A stretch of 64,000 nt of DNA from JAIVJZ01 sp036386515 (GCA_036386515.1 DASVVO010000010.1:34336-98335); one strand, 5' to 3'; counted from the stretch's first letter, positions 44,355-52,682 are shown. The notes: a model not told the origin generated them from the sequence alone. Translations and numbers: made by a program.

Positions 44355-45947
44355 ATGACCACTTGTGAGAAATGCGGAACGCAAACGTCGGAAGATCAGC
44401 GCGCCTGCCCCGGCTGCGGCGCGGAGTTGAATATTAATACTACGAACGAAACATCGTCCGGCGCGCAATGGCCTGGCGAGGAATCTTCACACGCCGACGC
44501 GAGCGCGACGACGACGGCGGGCGAATCGAACGCCGCTGTCGCCTCGACGGCGCACACGACGCCTACGGCCGCTGCGTCTCCTAAAGGTAAAGCCGCCGCT
44601 CCCGCGCGGCGTGGGTTGAGTTCGCTCGCGAAGGCTCTGATCGTGGCGGGCATCGCCATCGTGGCAGCGGGCGGGCTGCTGTTTTGGCAGGTCAAGGCGC
44701 GCAAGGATCGCACGGTCAGCCTCTCGGCGGACGACATGACGCAGATCGTCAAGACGATGATGCCGCCGCAACAACTCGCCGTGCTCGCCAACAACGAGGA
44801 GGAGCGCAAAGACATCGCCAAGCAGTTTCGGCAGTTGCTTGCCATCGCGGAGGACGCGCGCGCGGCGGGCATCGCCGACACGCCGGACATGAAGCGTCAG
44901 CTCGAACTCGTGCGCACCTTCGTCCTCGCGCAACTCTATGCGAAGAAGCAACAGGAGGGCGGCGCAACCTCGCAGGAGCAGATCGCCCCGAAAGCGGAGA
45001 TTGAAAGTTTCCTGAAAGAGCCGGGGCAGGACGTGAAATTCGGCGAGTTCGTCAAAGATGTGCAGGACTTGGGGCTGCTGCCCGCGGCGCAAGGCTTGAC
45101 CGACGAGCAGAAGGAGCGCGTCAAGAACGAACTCTGGGCGCCCACGCAGGTGCTCTCGCGCAAGGCGATTGCCGCCGGGACGGACAAAGACCGCGGCACG
45201 CAGTTGTTGATTCAATTCCAGCAGGCACAGGTGCTCGCGCAGAAGCACGCGCCGAAGATCATGGAGCGCACGAAGGCCACCGATCAGGAGATCGACGCCT
45301 ACATCGCGCAGCACCCCGAACTGGATTCCAAACAGACGCGCGCCAAAGCCGAAGACGTGCTCAAACGCGCCCGCGCCGGTGAAGACTTCGCCACGCTCGC
45401 CAAAGAGTTTTCCACCGACCCGAGCAACAAGGACAAGGGCGGCGACCTCGGCTGGTTCAAACGCGGCGCGATGGTGAAGCCCTTCGAGGAAGCGGCCTTC
45501 GCCCTGCAAGCCGGACAGATCAGCGATGTCGTGGAGACGCCCTTCGGCTTCCACATCATCCAGACCCAGGAACGCCGCACCGCAAAGGGCGAAGACGGGC
45601 AGGACGCCGAAGAGATACACGCGCGCCACATCCTGATCAGCGCGGAAGGCGAGGGCGGGGGGCAGGCCAATCCCTTCGCGCCGCCGCAGTCGCCGCGCGA
45701 AAAGGCGCGCGCCGCCGTGGAAAAAGAGAAGCGCGAAAAACTTCTCAACGAGATCGCGCAGCGCACCGGCGTCACCGTGCCCGACGACTTCAAAGTGGAA
45801 GTGCCGCCCATGCCGCCGCAGCAGCAGATGGGACAGCCGCCCACCGGCGCGCCGGAAGGAATGGAGCAAGGCATGCCCGCCGAGGAGCCGCCGCCCGCTC
45901 CCGCCGGGGGCGGCGCGAAGAAGCCCGCGTCGAACCAGAAGAAGTGA
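44355..45947 (+). CDS. Zinc-ribbon membrane-anchored parvulin-type isomerase, apparently permuted
   Basis: A 530-residue protein. The N-terminal zinc ribbon is CEKCG/CPGCG (residues 4-23), followed by a Thr/Ala/Ser linker, one membrane helix at ~95-115 (LIVAGIAIVAAGGLLFWQV), a helical region like that of the preceding paralog, and a parvulin core: AKAEDVLKRARAGEDFATLA, GGDLGWFKRGAMVKPFEEAA and ETPFGFHIIQTQERR. As in the paralog, the opening strand motif (HARHILI, ~422-428) follows the last core strand, then REKARAAVEKEKREKLLNEI and a Pro/Gly/Met-rich tail. The zinc ribbon would be cytoplasmic and the isomerase extracytoplasmic. The pair arose by duplication. Confidence 0.88.
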   Translation: MTTCEKCGTQTSEDQRACPGCGAELNINTTNETSSGAQWPGEESSHADASATTTAGESNAAVASTAHTTPTAAASPKGKAAAPARRGLSSLAKALIVAGIAIVAAGGLLFWQVKARKDRTVSLSADDMTQIVKTMMPPQQLAVLANNEEERKDIAKQFRQLLAIAEDARAAGIADTPDMKRQLELVRTFVLAQLYAKKQQEGGATSQEQIAPKAEIESFLKEPGQDVKFGEFVKDVQDLGLLPAAQGLTDEQKERVKNELWAPTQVLSRKAIAAGTDKDRGTQLLIQFQQAQVLAQKHAPKIMERTKATDQEIDAYIAQHPELDSKQTRAKAEDVLKRARAGEDFATLAKEFSTDPSNKDKGGDLGWFKRGAMVKPFEEAAFALQAGQISDVVETPFGFHIIQTQERRTAKGEDGQDAEEIHARHILISAEGEGGGQANPFAPPQSPREKARAAVEKEKREKLLNEIAQRTGVTVPDDFKVEVPPMPPQQQMGQPPTGAPEGMEQGMPAEEPPPAPAGGGAKKPASNQKK

Positions 45948-45950
45948 AAA

Positions 45951-46066
45951 CTTGTCGGTAGTCCGTGGTCGGTTGTCCGTTGTATGTGGTCGTCACACGA
46001 GTCGCTAAAGATAGTCTTGAACAACTGACCACGGACTACTAACAACTGACCACGGACTACTGACTC
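45951..46066. repeat. STRR-like inverted repeat, GTCAGTT family, second copy
   Basis: Words GGTAGTCCGTGGTCGG on the left and CAACTGACCACGGACTACT on the right. The central ~48 nt (from about 45979) matches the centre of the element at 3377-3495 at about 38 of 48 positions. It ends 7 nt before the next ATG. Confidence 0.85.
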
Positions 46067-46073
46067 TCCCTTT

Positions 46074-46931
46074 ATGCTTTTCGGCGACTATCGCGTGGAG
46101 ATCGTGCCGGACGCGGAGTTTCGGCTGGACGGCGGGGCGATGTTCGGGGTCGTGCCGCGCATCTTGTGGTCGCAGAACTGCCCGCCCGACGAGCACAACC
46201 GCATTCGCATGAACATGAATTGCCTGTTCGTGGAGGCGGGGCGCGAGCGGATCATCGTCGAAACCGGCATCGGCGATAAATGGTCTCCCAGGCACGAAGC
46301 GATGTACGGCATCACGCGCCAAAGGTCGCTGGCGGATTCGGTCAAGGCCGCCACCGGTTACGGCGCGGAAGAGATCACCATCGTCGTCAACACGCACCTG
46401 CACTTCGACCACGCGGGCGGCAACACGACGCGGGATGCAGCGGGCAAGACCATTCCCGCCTTCCCGAACGCGCGTTATTTCGTCTCGCGGGCTGAACACG
46501 AACACGCCGAGTCACCGCACGAGCGCGACCGCGCCAGTTATCTGCCGGAGAATTGGCGTCCACTTGAAGAGAGCGGGCAGTTGGAATTGAAAGAGGCGGA
46601 TTACGAGGTTGTGCCCGGCCTGCGGATGGAGACCGTGGCGGGGCACTCGCGCACGATGCAATGCGTGCGGCTGGAACGGGGCGGGCGGACGCTTTTCGGT
46701 TTCGCCGATCTCGTCCCGATGCGCGCGCACGTCGCGCTCGCCTGGATCATGGGCTACGATCTCTATCCCGTGGAGACGCTCGAAGCCAAGCGGCGTCTGT
46801 TGCCGCAAGCCGCGCGCGAAAATTGGCTCTGCCTCTTTTACCACGAGCCGGACGAGCCGCTGTGCCGCGTGATTGAAGCGGACGGCAAATTGAAAACTAT
46901 TCCTGACGAGCAGAGACGAGAAGAAGCATGA
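46074..46931 (+). CDS. MBL-fold metallo-hydrolase
   Basis: A 285-residue metallo-beta-lactamase-fold enzyme with the motif NTHLHFDHAGGN at about residues 105-116, further metal ligands in ETVAGHSRTMQCV and GFADLVPMRAHV, and FYHEPDEPLCRV near the end. It resembles N-acyl-homoserine-lactonase-like and quinone-related MBL hydrolases, but the substrate is not predictable. The ATG follows a repeat by 7 nt and has no Shine-Dalgarno. Its end overlaps the mtnP start by 4 bp (ATGA), a sign of coupling. Confidence 0.88.
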   Translation: MLFGDYRVEIVPDAEFRLDGGAMFGVVPRILWSQNCPPDEHNRIRMNMNCLFVEAGRERIIVETGIGDKWSPRHEAMYGITRQRSLADSVKAATGYGAEEITIVVNTHLHFDHAGGNTTRDAAGKTIPAFPNARYFVSRAEHEHAESPHERDRASYLPENWRPLEESGQLELKEADYEVVPGLRMETVAGHSRTMQCVRLERGGRTLFGFADLVPMRAHVALAWIMGYDLYPVETLEAKRRLLPQAARENWLCLFYHEPDEPLCRVIEADGKLKTIPDEQRREEA

Positions 46932-47803
46932 CCACAGCAAAGATCGGCATCATCGGCGGCAGCGGCCTCTACCAGATGCCGGAATTGAAAGAGATCGAGG
47001 AAGTGCGGGTTGACACGCCGTTCGGCAGCCCGTCGGACGCCTTCATCGTCGGCACGCTGGAAGGCGTGCGCGTCGCCTTCCTGCCCCGCCACGGGCGCGG
47101 GCATCGCTACACGCCGACCGAATTGCCTTTCCGCGCCAACATCTACGCCATGAAGTTGCTCGGCGTCGAGCGCATCCTGTCGGCCTCGGCCGTCGGCTCT
47201 TTGCAGGAGCAGTACGCGCCGCTCGACATGGTGATCCCGGCGCAGTTCTTCGACCGCACCCGCGCGCGCGCGCACGAATCGACCTTCTTCGGCGAAGGCA
47301 TCGTCGCGCACGTCACGTTCGCGCACCCGGTCTGCGACGAACTCGGCGACGTGCTGGAAGCCTCCTGCGGCGCGGCCGACGTGCGGGCGCATCGCGGCGG
47401 CACTTACCTGTGCATGGAAGGCCCCGCGTTTTCGACGAAGGCCGAATCGAACGTCTACCGCTCGTGGGGCATGGACGTGATCGGCATGACGAACTTGCAG
47501 GAGGCCAAGCTCGCGCGCGAGGCCGAAATCTGCTACGCCACGCTCGCGCTCGTCACCGATTACGACTGCTGGCACGAGGAGCACGATGCCGTCTCGGTCG
47601 AAACGGTCGTCGAGTATCTGAACAAGAACGTGCGCAACGCGCAGGTGATCATGCGCGAGGCGGTCAAGCGACTGGGCGCGGGCGAGCGCGGCTGCGCCTG
47701 CGGTTCCGCGCTGAAGAACGCCATCTTCACCGCGCCGGATTTGTGGCCGGAGGCGACAACGAAGAAGCTCGAAGCGATCATCAAAAAGTACGGTGACAAG
47801 TGA
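46928..47803 (+). CDS. mtnP: S-methyl-5'-thioadenosine phosphorylase
   Basis: Cleaves methylthioadenosine with phosphate to adenine and methylthioribose-1-phosphate in methionine salvage. 291 residues, purine nucleoside phosphorylase family 2. Key segments are KIGIIGGSGLYQMPELKEIE, LPRHGRGHRYTPTELPFRAN (phosphate and substrate contacts), SAVGSLQEQYAPLDMVIPAQ, CMEGPAFSTKAESNVYRSWG and VIGMTNLQEAKLAREAEICY. A 4-bp overlap with the MBL gene. The last residues GDK and the TGA stop fall inside the following GTGACAAG repeat. MTAP is favoured over inosine phosphorylase by overall resemblance, not by a test. Confidence 0.92.
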   Translation: MTTAKIGIIGGSGLYQMPELKEIEEVRVDTPFGSPSDAFIVGTLEGVRVAFLPRHGRGHRYTPTELPFRANIYAMKLLGVERILSASAVGSLQEQYAPLDMVIPAQFFDRTRARAHESTFFGEGIVAHVTFAHPVCDELGDVLEASCGAADVRAHRGGTYLCMEGPAFSTKAESNVYRSWGMDVIGMTNLQEAKLAREAEICYATLALVTDYDCWHEEHDAVSVETVVEYLNKNVRNAQVIMREAVKRLGAGERGCACGSALKNAIFTAPDLWPEATTKKLEAIIKKYGDK

Positions 47804-47876
47804 CGGGTGACAGGTGACAAGTTGAAAACGTCTCCTCTGCCTTGTCCGGTCACCCGTCACTTGTCACTCGTCACTA
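47792..47876. repeat. STRR-like inverted repeat, GTGACAGG family
   Basis: GGTGACAAGTGACGGGTGAC words on the left; GGTCACCCGTCACTTGTCAC on the right. It begins inside mtnP and supplies its stop codon; the inner end GACAAGTTGAAAAC is shared with the copy at 28231. Confidence 0.85.
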
Positions 47877-47890
47877 ATAAAGAGGTGTTT

Positions 47891-48367
47891 ATGAAAAAAC
47901 TTTTACTCGTGGGCTGCCTGATCATTTTCGCGTCGGGCGTCGGGGCGGACGCGGCGCGCGCGCAGGACACGTCGAAGCCCGGCGGTCAGGGCATCGAGGC
48001 GAACGCTCTGCCCGATGAAATGCTGGTCGCGGACGCGAAGAAGAATCTCAAGGCGGCGCAGTTGTACTACACGCGCAAAGCCTACGTCGGCGCGCTGCAA
48101 CGCTGCGAAGAGACGATGGCCGTCTTTCAACGCTTCAACAAGTTCGACGAGGTGCTCTACATCGCGGGCATGTCGAGCGCGCGTTTGGCGCGCAAGGAGG
48201 GCAAGCAGCCTCCGCCGGCCGCGATGACCCCCGAAAAATATCTCATCCTCGCGCGCCAGTACCTGACCCAACTCGTCAACGAGCATCCGAAGAGTTCGTT
48301 CCGCAAACGCGCCGAAGAGGAGCTTCGCAGCATCGGCGCGCCCGCGCCGCAGGCTAGCGAGAAATAA
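47891..48367 (+). CDS. Exported BamD/TPR-like protein of unknown function
   Basis: GAGGTG 5 nt before ATG 47891 and a signal peptide MKKLLLVGCLIIFASGVGAD define the start; 158 residues. A possible lipobox is weak. The mature protein has helical TPR-like sequence: VADAKKNLKAAQLYYTRKAY, CEETMAVFQRFNKFDEVLYI and YLILARQYLTQLVNEHPKSS followed by FRKRAEEELRSIG. The last unit resembles those in BamD and YbgF outer-membrane assembly lipoproteins. Function unknown; a role in envelope assembly is plausible. Confidence 0.72.
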   Translation: MKKLLLVGCLIIFASGVGADAARAQDTSKPGGQGIEANALPDEMLVADAKKNLKAAQLYYTRKAYVGALQRCEETMAVFQRFNKFDEVLYIAGMSSARLARKEGKQPPPAAMTPEKYLILARQYLTQLVNEHPKSSFRKRAEEELRSIGAPAPQASEK

Positions 48368-48368
48368 A

Positions 48369-48464
48369 AGTCGTCCGTGGTCAGTCGTCCGCTGTTCAAT
48401 CCGCATCTACAGCAGCTTGCGGGATTGCCACAGGCAACGGACTACTGACTACTGACCACGGACA
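48369..48464. repeat. STRR-like inverted repeat, GTCAGTCGTCC family
   Basis: Left arm TCGTCCGTGGTCAGTCGTCC; right arm CGGACTACTGACTACTGACC ending GACAA. The loop (about 48393-48436) differs from other GTCAG-family copies. It lies between the BamD-like and PfkB genes. Confidence 0.8.
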
Positions 48465-48504
48465 AGCGCAGTCTTTCCATTTCACACACAGGAGAAAACA
48501 AAAG

Positions 48505-49446
48505 GTGTCATTGCTGGTTGTTGGTTCGGTAGCGTTCGATGCGGTGGAGACGCCGTTCGGGAAGCGGGAAAAGATGCTCGGCGGTTCGGCCACGCATTTT
48601 TCGCTCTCCGCCAGTTTCTTTACGGACGTGCGGGTGGTCGGCGTCGTCGGCGCGGATTTCGGCGCGGCCGAGTTGGACGTGTTCGCGCGCCACGAGGTGG
48701 ACACGAGCGACCTCGAACGGGTGTCGCACGGCGACACCTTCTTCTGGCGCGGCCGCTACGATTACGACTTGAACACGGCGCACACGCTCGACACGCAACT
48801 CAACGTCTTCGCCGACTTCAAGCCGAAACTCTCCGACGCGTCGCGGCAATCGCGCTTCGTCTTCCTCGGAAACATCCAGCCCGACCTGCAAGGCGAGGTG
48901 CGCGAGCAGGTGTCGAACGCGGAACTCGTCGCGCTCGACACGATGAACTACTGGATCGACACCGTGCCCGACGCCGTGATGCAGGCCATCGGGGGCGTCC
49001 ATATAGTGATCATCAACGACGCAGAGGCGCGCCAACTCTCCGGCGAGCCGAACCTCATTCGCGCGGCGCGCAAAATTCTCGACGCGGGGCCGCACGCGCT
49101 CGTCATCAAGCGCGGCGAATACGGCGCGGCGTTGTTCACGCGCGACTCCTACTTCGCCATCCCCGCCTACCCGCTCGAATCGGTCTTCGACCCGACGGGC
49201 GCGGGCGACACCTTCGCCGGGGGCTTCATGGGCTACCTGGCGAGCCACGAGACGATTGACGAGGCGACCATGCGCCGCGCCATGATCTACGGCTCGGTGA
49301 TGGCTTCGTTCAACGTCGAAGAGTTTGGGACGGAGCGCGTTGACCGCCTCACGCACGAAGAGATCAACGAACGTTTCCGCACGTTCAAACGCATGACCCA
49401 TTTCGAGGAAATTCCGTTTGAACGCGCCGAGCGCGCGGCGAAATAG
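48505..49446 (+). CDS. PfkB-family carbohydrate/nucleoside kinase
   Basis: A 313-residue ribokinase-fold kinase. GTG 48505 is 9 nt after CAGGAGA. The N-terminal motif region GGSATHFSLSASFFTDVRVV and the C-terminal ATP/catalytic motif FDPTGAGDTFAGGFMGYL (catalytic Asp in GAGD) are complete. Proximity to mtnP, which releases adenine and methylthioribose-1-phosphate, makes a nucleoside or sugar substrate attractive, but nothing in the sequence decides it; adenosine-kinase-like and 2-keto-sugar kinases share these motifs. Confidence 0.9.
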   Translation: MSLLVVGSVAFDAVETPFGKREKMLGGSATHFSLSASFFTDVRVVGVVGADFGAAELDVFARHEVDTSDLERVSHGDTFFWRGRYDYDLNTAHTLDTQLNVFADFKPKLSDASRQSRFVFLGNIQPDLQGEVREQVSNAELVALDTMNYWIDTVPDAVMQAIGGVHIVIINDAEARQLSGEPNLIRAARKILDAGPHALVIKRGEYGAALFTRDSYFAIPAYPLESVFDPTGAGDTFAGGFMGYLASHETIDEATMRRAMIYGSVMASFNVEEFGTERVDRLTHEEINERFRTFKRMTHFEEIPFERAERAAK

Positions 49447-49540
49447 AGGCGGAGGGTAAAGGGGAAGGGGTGAAGGGGAAAGGCGGAGAATGTGTTTCTC
49501 TTAACCTTTCCCCTTTACCCCTTTCCCTTTACCCCTTAAA
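49447..49540. repeat. STRR-like inverted repeat, GGGTAAAGG family
   Basis: GGAGGGTAAAGGGGAAGGGG words on the left and CCTTTCCCCTTTACCCCTTT on the right. Same family as 11011-11121. It follows the PfkB stop directly. Confidence 0.85.
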
Positions 49541-49586
49541 CTAAGCGCGTTAATAACAATCACTAAAATTCAGTTGAGGAAAATTT

Positions 49587-50030
49587 ATGTTCTGTCCCGT
49601 GTGTGAAGCGGAATATGAGAAGGGCATCGAACGTTGCCCGGATCATGACGTGGAGTTGGTCGAAGAGTTGTCGCCGGAAACTTCGCGCGACCGGAGCGAG
49701 GCGCGCTTTGTGCCTCTGCACAATATCGGCTCGCCCGCCGAGGCCGAGATGGTGCATGACATTCTGACGCAGAACGGCGTCCGCTCGGCCGTCCAGTCGG
49801 GCGGCTCCGATGCTTTCTCGCCGCTCCTGTCCACCACCTCGCCCGGCGCGCTCGTGCTCGTTGACGAGCGCGATTTCGACCGCGCGCAGGAACTCTACAA
49901 CTCTTTCTTCGGCAACGACACGACGCCGCTCACGGGCACCACGTTTGAAGAAGACGGCGAGATCGCGTCCGACGACGATACGGACGATACGGACGACGAC
50001 ACGGACGACGGCACGTCGGCGACTCGCTAA
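49587..50030 (+). CDS. DUF2007-like putative signal-transducing protein with acidic tail
   Basis: A 147-residue protein. A short N-terminal zinc-ribbon-like MFCPVCEAEYEKGIERCPDH leads to a ferredoxin-like DUF2007 domain: RFVPLHNIGSPAEAEMVHDI, LTQNGVRSAVQSGG and PGALVLVDERDFDRAQELYN. The C terminus is an Asp/Thr run (DDDTDDTDDDTDDG). DUF2007 proteins are annotated as putative prokaryotic signal-transducing proteins without a tested role. GAGGAAAA precedes the ATG by about 5 nt. The Asp-rich tail is encoded by near-tandem GACGACGATACGG triplets. Confidence 0.75.
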   Translation: MFCPVCEAEYEKGIERCPDHDVELVEELSPETSRDRSEARFVPLHNIGSPAEAEMVHDILTQNGVRSAVQSGGSDAFSPLLSTTSPGALVLVDERDFDRAQELYNSFFGNDTTPLTGTTFEEDGEIASDDDTDDTDDDTDDGTSATR

Positions 50031-50107
50031 ACTCTCAGGCTTAGAGGGCGGCGGATGGAGAGTCCTCGCCCGCCCGTTCGTGCAGGCAACGACCGCGGAG
50101 CGCGATC

Positions 50108-50446
50108 ATGCAAGAAGCAAACGAGGTCGCGATCATGGTGATGATGACGGCGGGCAGCCGCGAAGAGGCGGCGCGGCTCGCGGAGATGCTCGTCGGCGCG
50201 CGCCTCGCCGCGTGCGTGCAGATATTGCCTGAAATCGAGTCCGTGTATCACTGGCAGGGCGAGGTGCGGCGCGACCCGGAAGTGCTGCTCCTGGCGAAGA
50301 CGACGCAGGCGCGCTTTCCCTTGTTGGAACGCGAAGTGCGCGCGCTGCACAGCTACGACACGCCCGAGATCATCGCGCTTCCCATCACCGACGCCTCCGC
50401 CCCCTACCTCGAATGGCTCACCGCGACGGTTAAGGGCGACGAATAA
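50108..50446 (+). CDS. cutA: CutA-family divalent cation tolerance protein
   Basis: A 112-residue trimeric ferredoxin-like protein related to PII. Hallmarks are MVMMTAGSREEAARLAEMLV, RLAACVQILPEIESVYHWQG, RRDPEVLLLAKTTQARFPLL and VRALHSYDTPEIIALPI. CutA was linked to copper tolerance in E. coli, but its general role is unclear. GCGGAGCG lies upstream of ATG 50108 as a possible ribosome-binding site. It is the last plus-strand gene before the minus-strand block. Confidence 0.94.
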   Translation: MQEANEVAIMVMMTAGSREEAARLAEMLVGARLAACVQILPEIESVYHWQGEVRRDPEVLLLAKTTQARFPLLEREVRALHSYDTPEIIALPITDASAPYLEWLTATVKGDE

Positions 50447-50480
50447 TAAGTGCGCTCTCAAAGCGGGAGGTCGCGCCGGT

Positions 50481-50942
50481 TCAGCGTCCCCTGATGGTAT
50501 TGTGGTCTTGCATGATTAACCAACGGCCGCGCTGTTTGACCACAACGAAAGTCCTAATCTGCCGTTCGTTCTCATGCTTCACCCCGTCGGGCGTGACGTA
50601 AGTACTGAGCCTGCTGGGGACAGTCACGATAGCTACGTCGCGCGTGGCGAAGCGAATTGACATCTCTTCAACGGTGTCGGACACGCCTTTCAAAAAGGTG
50701 GAGTGAACTTCCTTCAACTCCTCAAGCACCGCCTCCCGCCCGCGCGTCCACCCGCCCAGTGGATTGATGTGATTCCAGTCTTTCGTCGTGTATTGCGCCG
50801 CGCCTCCGAAATCATGCGACTTAAAGGCGTCGTAGAATGATCGCACCGTCCGGCGCACTTGTTTCTCTTCATTCACCGTTTGGGTGAGCGCGCTGCCGAA
50901 GATAAACAAACTCATCACAGCCGACAGGATAAGTTTTAAGAT
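50481..50942 (-). CDS. SnoaL/DUF4440-like exported protein, putative AUC start
   Basis: The conserved part is an NTF2-like alpha+beta domain: VRRTVRSFYDAFKSHDFGGA, WTRGREAVLEELKEVHSTFL, VAIVTVPSRLSTYVTPDGVK and TFVVVKQRGRWLIMQDHN. An ATC at 50942 lies 7 nt after a perfect AGGAGG (50950-50955) and restores a full signal peptide, LKLILSAVMSLFIFGSALTQ. A GTG at 50918 would give a truncated one without its basic residue. No ATG, GTG or TTG lies between the upstream in-frame stop and 50918. I use the ATC start (153 residues); a conventional call would be 50481-50918. Confidence 0.72.
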   Translation of the reverse strand: MLKLILSAVMSLFIFGSALTQTVNEEKQVRRTVRSFYDAFKSHDFGGAAQYTTKDWNHINPLGGWTRGREAVLEELKEVHSTFLKGVSDTVEEMSIRFATRDVAIVTVPSRLSTYVTPDGVKHENERQIRTFVVVKQRGRWLIMQDHNTIRGR

Positions 50943-50973
50943 AGCGTCTCCTCCTCTTCGCGCCTTTTAACCT

Positions 50974-51720
50974 TCACGCGATGTCGCTCGAAACGGTCTT
51001 GTCCATGTTGCGCAGCGCGTCTTGACTACGCACGACGATCTCGACGGCTTCGGCGGGCGAGTCCGTGAGGTACAGGAGGACGAGGTCGTCCTCCGAGATG
51101 TTCTTTTCCGCCAGCACCGCGCTCCGCAGCCAGTCCAGCATCCCGCTCCAAAATTGTTTGCCGACGAGCACGACCGGGAAGTTACGCACTTTACGCGTCT
51201 GGATGAGCGTGAGGGCTTCAAAGAGTTCGTCGAGCGTGCCGAAGCCGCCGGGGAAGATGATGAAGGCGGTGCTGTATTTGACGAACATCGTCTTGCGCAC
51301 GAAGAAATATTTGAAGGTGAGCGAACGCGTCTGGTAGGGGTTGGGTTTTTGCTCGAAGGGCAGTTCGATGTTGCAGCCGATGGAGACGCCCTTCGCCTCC
51401 GATGCGCCGCGGTTCGCGGCCTCCATGATGCCGGGGCCGCCGCCCGTGATGACGGCGAAGCCCGCGCCGACGAGCAGGGCGGCCGTCTCCTCGGCCGCCG
51501 CGTAGTGCGGGCTATCGGGCGGCGTGCGCGCCGAGCCGAAGATGGAGACGCCGCGCGTGACGCTTGCGAGTTCGTCGAAGCCTTCGACAAATTCGCCCAT
51601 GATGCGAAACACGCGCCACGTGTCGGTGTGCTTGAATTCGTCGAGTTTCGGAGTCTCAAGCAACTGCTCGTCCTGCGTGACGTGCGTGCTCTTACGAGGT
51701 CGATTGTTGGTCTTTGCCAT
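50974..51720 (-). CDS. LOG-family Rossmann-fold protein (TIGR00730 type)
   Basis: A 248-residue protein with the two lysine-decarboxylase-like/LOG motifs GGGPGIMEAANRGASEAKG and PGGFGTLDELFEAL, and an intermediate CNIELPFEQKPNPYQTRSLT. Studied LOG enzymes are cytokinin-activating phosphoribohydrolases or nucleotide 5'-monophosphate nucleosidases (PpnN-like), releasing the base from NMPs. The ~30-residue N-terminal extension is typical of the longer bacterial branch. Its ATG is 2 nt from a repeat and lacks a Shine-Dalgarno. fabI lies upstream on the same strand. Confidence 0.9.
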   Translation of the reverse strand: MAKTNNRPRKSTHVTQDEQLLETPKLDEFKHTDTWRVFRIMGEFVEGFDELASVTRGVSIFGSARTPPDSPHYAAAEETAALLVGAGFAVITGGGPGIMEAANRGASEAKGVSIGCNIELPFEQKPNPYQTRSLTFKYFFVRKTMFVKYSTAFIIFPGGFGTLDELFEALTLIQTRKVRNFPVVLVGKQFWSGMLDWLRSAVLAEKNISEDDLVLLYLTDSPAEAVEIVVRSQDALRNMDKTVSSDIA

Positions 51721-51722
51721 TG

Positions 51723-51818
51723 GGTGTGTAGAGGTCAGAGGCTAGAGGCTAGAGGTTAGTAGAAATCAGTTTGTGTCTTTCACTGACCTCTGACCTCTGA
51801 CCTCTAGCCTCTGCTTTC
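51723..51818. repeat. STRR-like inverted repeat, AGAGGTCAGAGGCTAG family
   Basis: Left arm GTGTAGAGGTCAGAGGCTAG; right arm TGACCTCTGACCTCTAGCCT. It fills the fabI-LOG gap completely. Confidence 0.85.
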
Positions 51819-52578
51819 AGAATGCCATGATGCTGTAGCCGCAATCCACATGGATAACTTCGCCGGTGATGCCGGAAGAGAGGGGGCTACAGAGAAAAAG
51901 GGCGGTGTTGCCGACTTCGCCGGCCTCGACGTTGCGCCGGAGCGGCGCGCGCTCCGCGTGGTGCTTCAACATCGCGCTCAGATTGCCGACGCCGCGCGCG
52001 GCGAGCGTGTTGATCGGCCCCGCGCTGATGGCGTTGACGCGGATGTTGTCCTTGCCGAGGTCGCTCGCCAGATAGCGCGTGCTGGCTTCGAGCGCGGCCT
52101 TGGCGACGCCCATCACGTTGTAATTCGGCACCACCTTCTCCGCGCCGTAATAGCTCATCGAGACTATGCTGCCGCCCTCCGTCATCAAAGGCCGGGCGGC
52201 GCGCGCCAGTGCGGCGAGCGAGTACGCGCTGATTTGGAGCGCGGTCTGAAACGCTTCCGGCGAGGTGTTGACGTACTCGCCTTCCAGTGCCTCGCGCGGC
52301 GCGTAGGCGAGACTGTGGACGAGAAAGTCGAGGCGGCCGAACTCCGCTTTAACGCGCGCGAACGTCTGCTCCACCTCTTCCGGCCGCACCACGTCGCACT
52401 GCGACAACAGCGCGCCCGGCAGGTCTTTCGTCAAGCCCTCCACGTTCTCGCGCAGCCGCTCGCTCTGGTACGTGAACGCCAGTCGCGCGCCCGCGCCCGA
52501 GAGCGATTGAGCTGAAGCCCACGCAATCGAACGCTTGTTTGCCACGCCGAACACGATGCCGAATTTATTCTCTAACAT
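51817..52578 (-). CDS. fabI: Enoyl-[acyl-carrier-protein] reductase (NADH) FabI
   Basis: Reduces the trans-2-enoyl-ACP in the last step of each fatty-acid elongation cycle. 253 residues, short-chain-dehydrogenase fold. The N-terminal GIVFGVANKRSIAWASAQSL is the FabI-type NAD site, FLVHSLAYAPREALEG follows, and the catalytic Tyr-x6-Lys is in NYNVMGVAKAALEA. The end, SGITGEVIHVDCGYSIM, is typical of FabI. The start ATG is separated from a repeat by 5 nt and lacks a Shine-Dalgarno. FabI is the target of triclosan-type inhibitors in other bacteria; sensitivity here is unknown. Confidence 0.95.
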   Translation of the reverse strand: MLENKFGIVFGVANKRSIAWASAQSLSGAGARLAFTYQSERLRENVEGLTKDLPGALLSQCDVVRPEEVEQTFARVKAEFGRLDFLVHSLAYAPREALEGEYVNTSPEAFQTALQISAYSLAALARAARPLMTEGGSIVSMSYYGAEKVVPNYNVMGVAKAALEASTRYLASDLGKDNIRVNAISAGPINTLAARGVGNLSAMLKHHAERAPLRRNVEAGEVGNTALFLCSPLSSGITGEVIHVDCGYSIMAF

Positions 52579-52583
52579 AGATT

Positions 52584-52678
52584 CAGAAGCTCAAGTTTCG
52601 GGTTTCAAGTCTCAGGTTTCAAGTTTGAAGGTTCGAAGTTCTAAAACTTGAAACCTGAAACTTGAAACCTGAAACTTA
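52584..52678. repeat. STRR-like inverted repeat, GGTTTCAAG family
   Basis: Left arm CTCAAGTTTCGGGTTTCAAG; right arm with CTTGAAACCTGAAACTTGAA. Same words as 7024-7114. It fills the gap between M48 and fabI. Confidence 0.85.
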
Positions 52679-52682
52679 ATAG

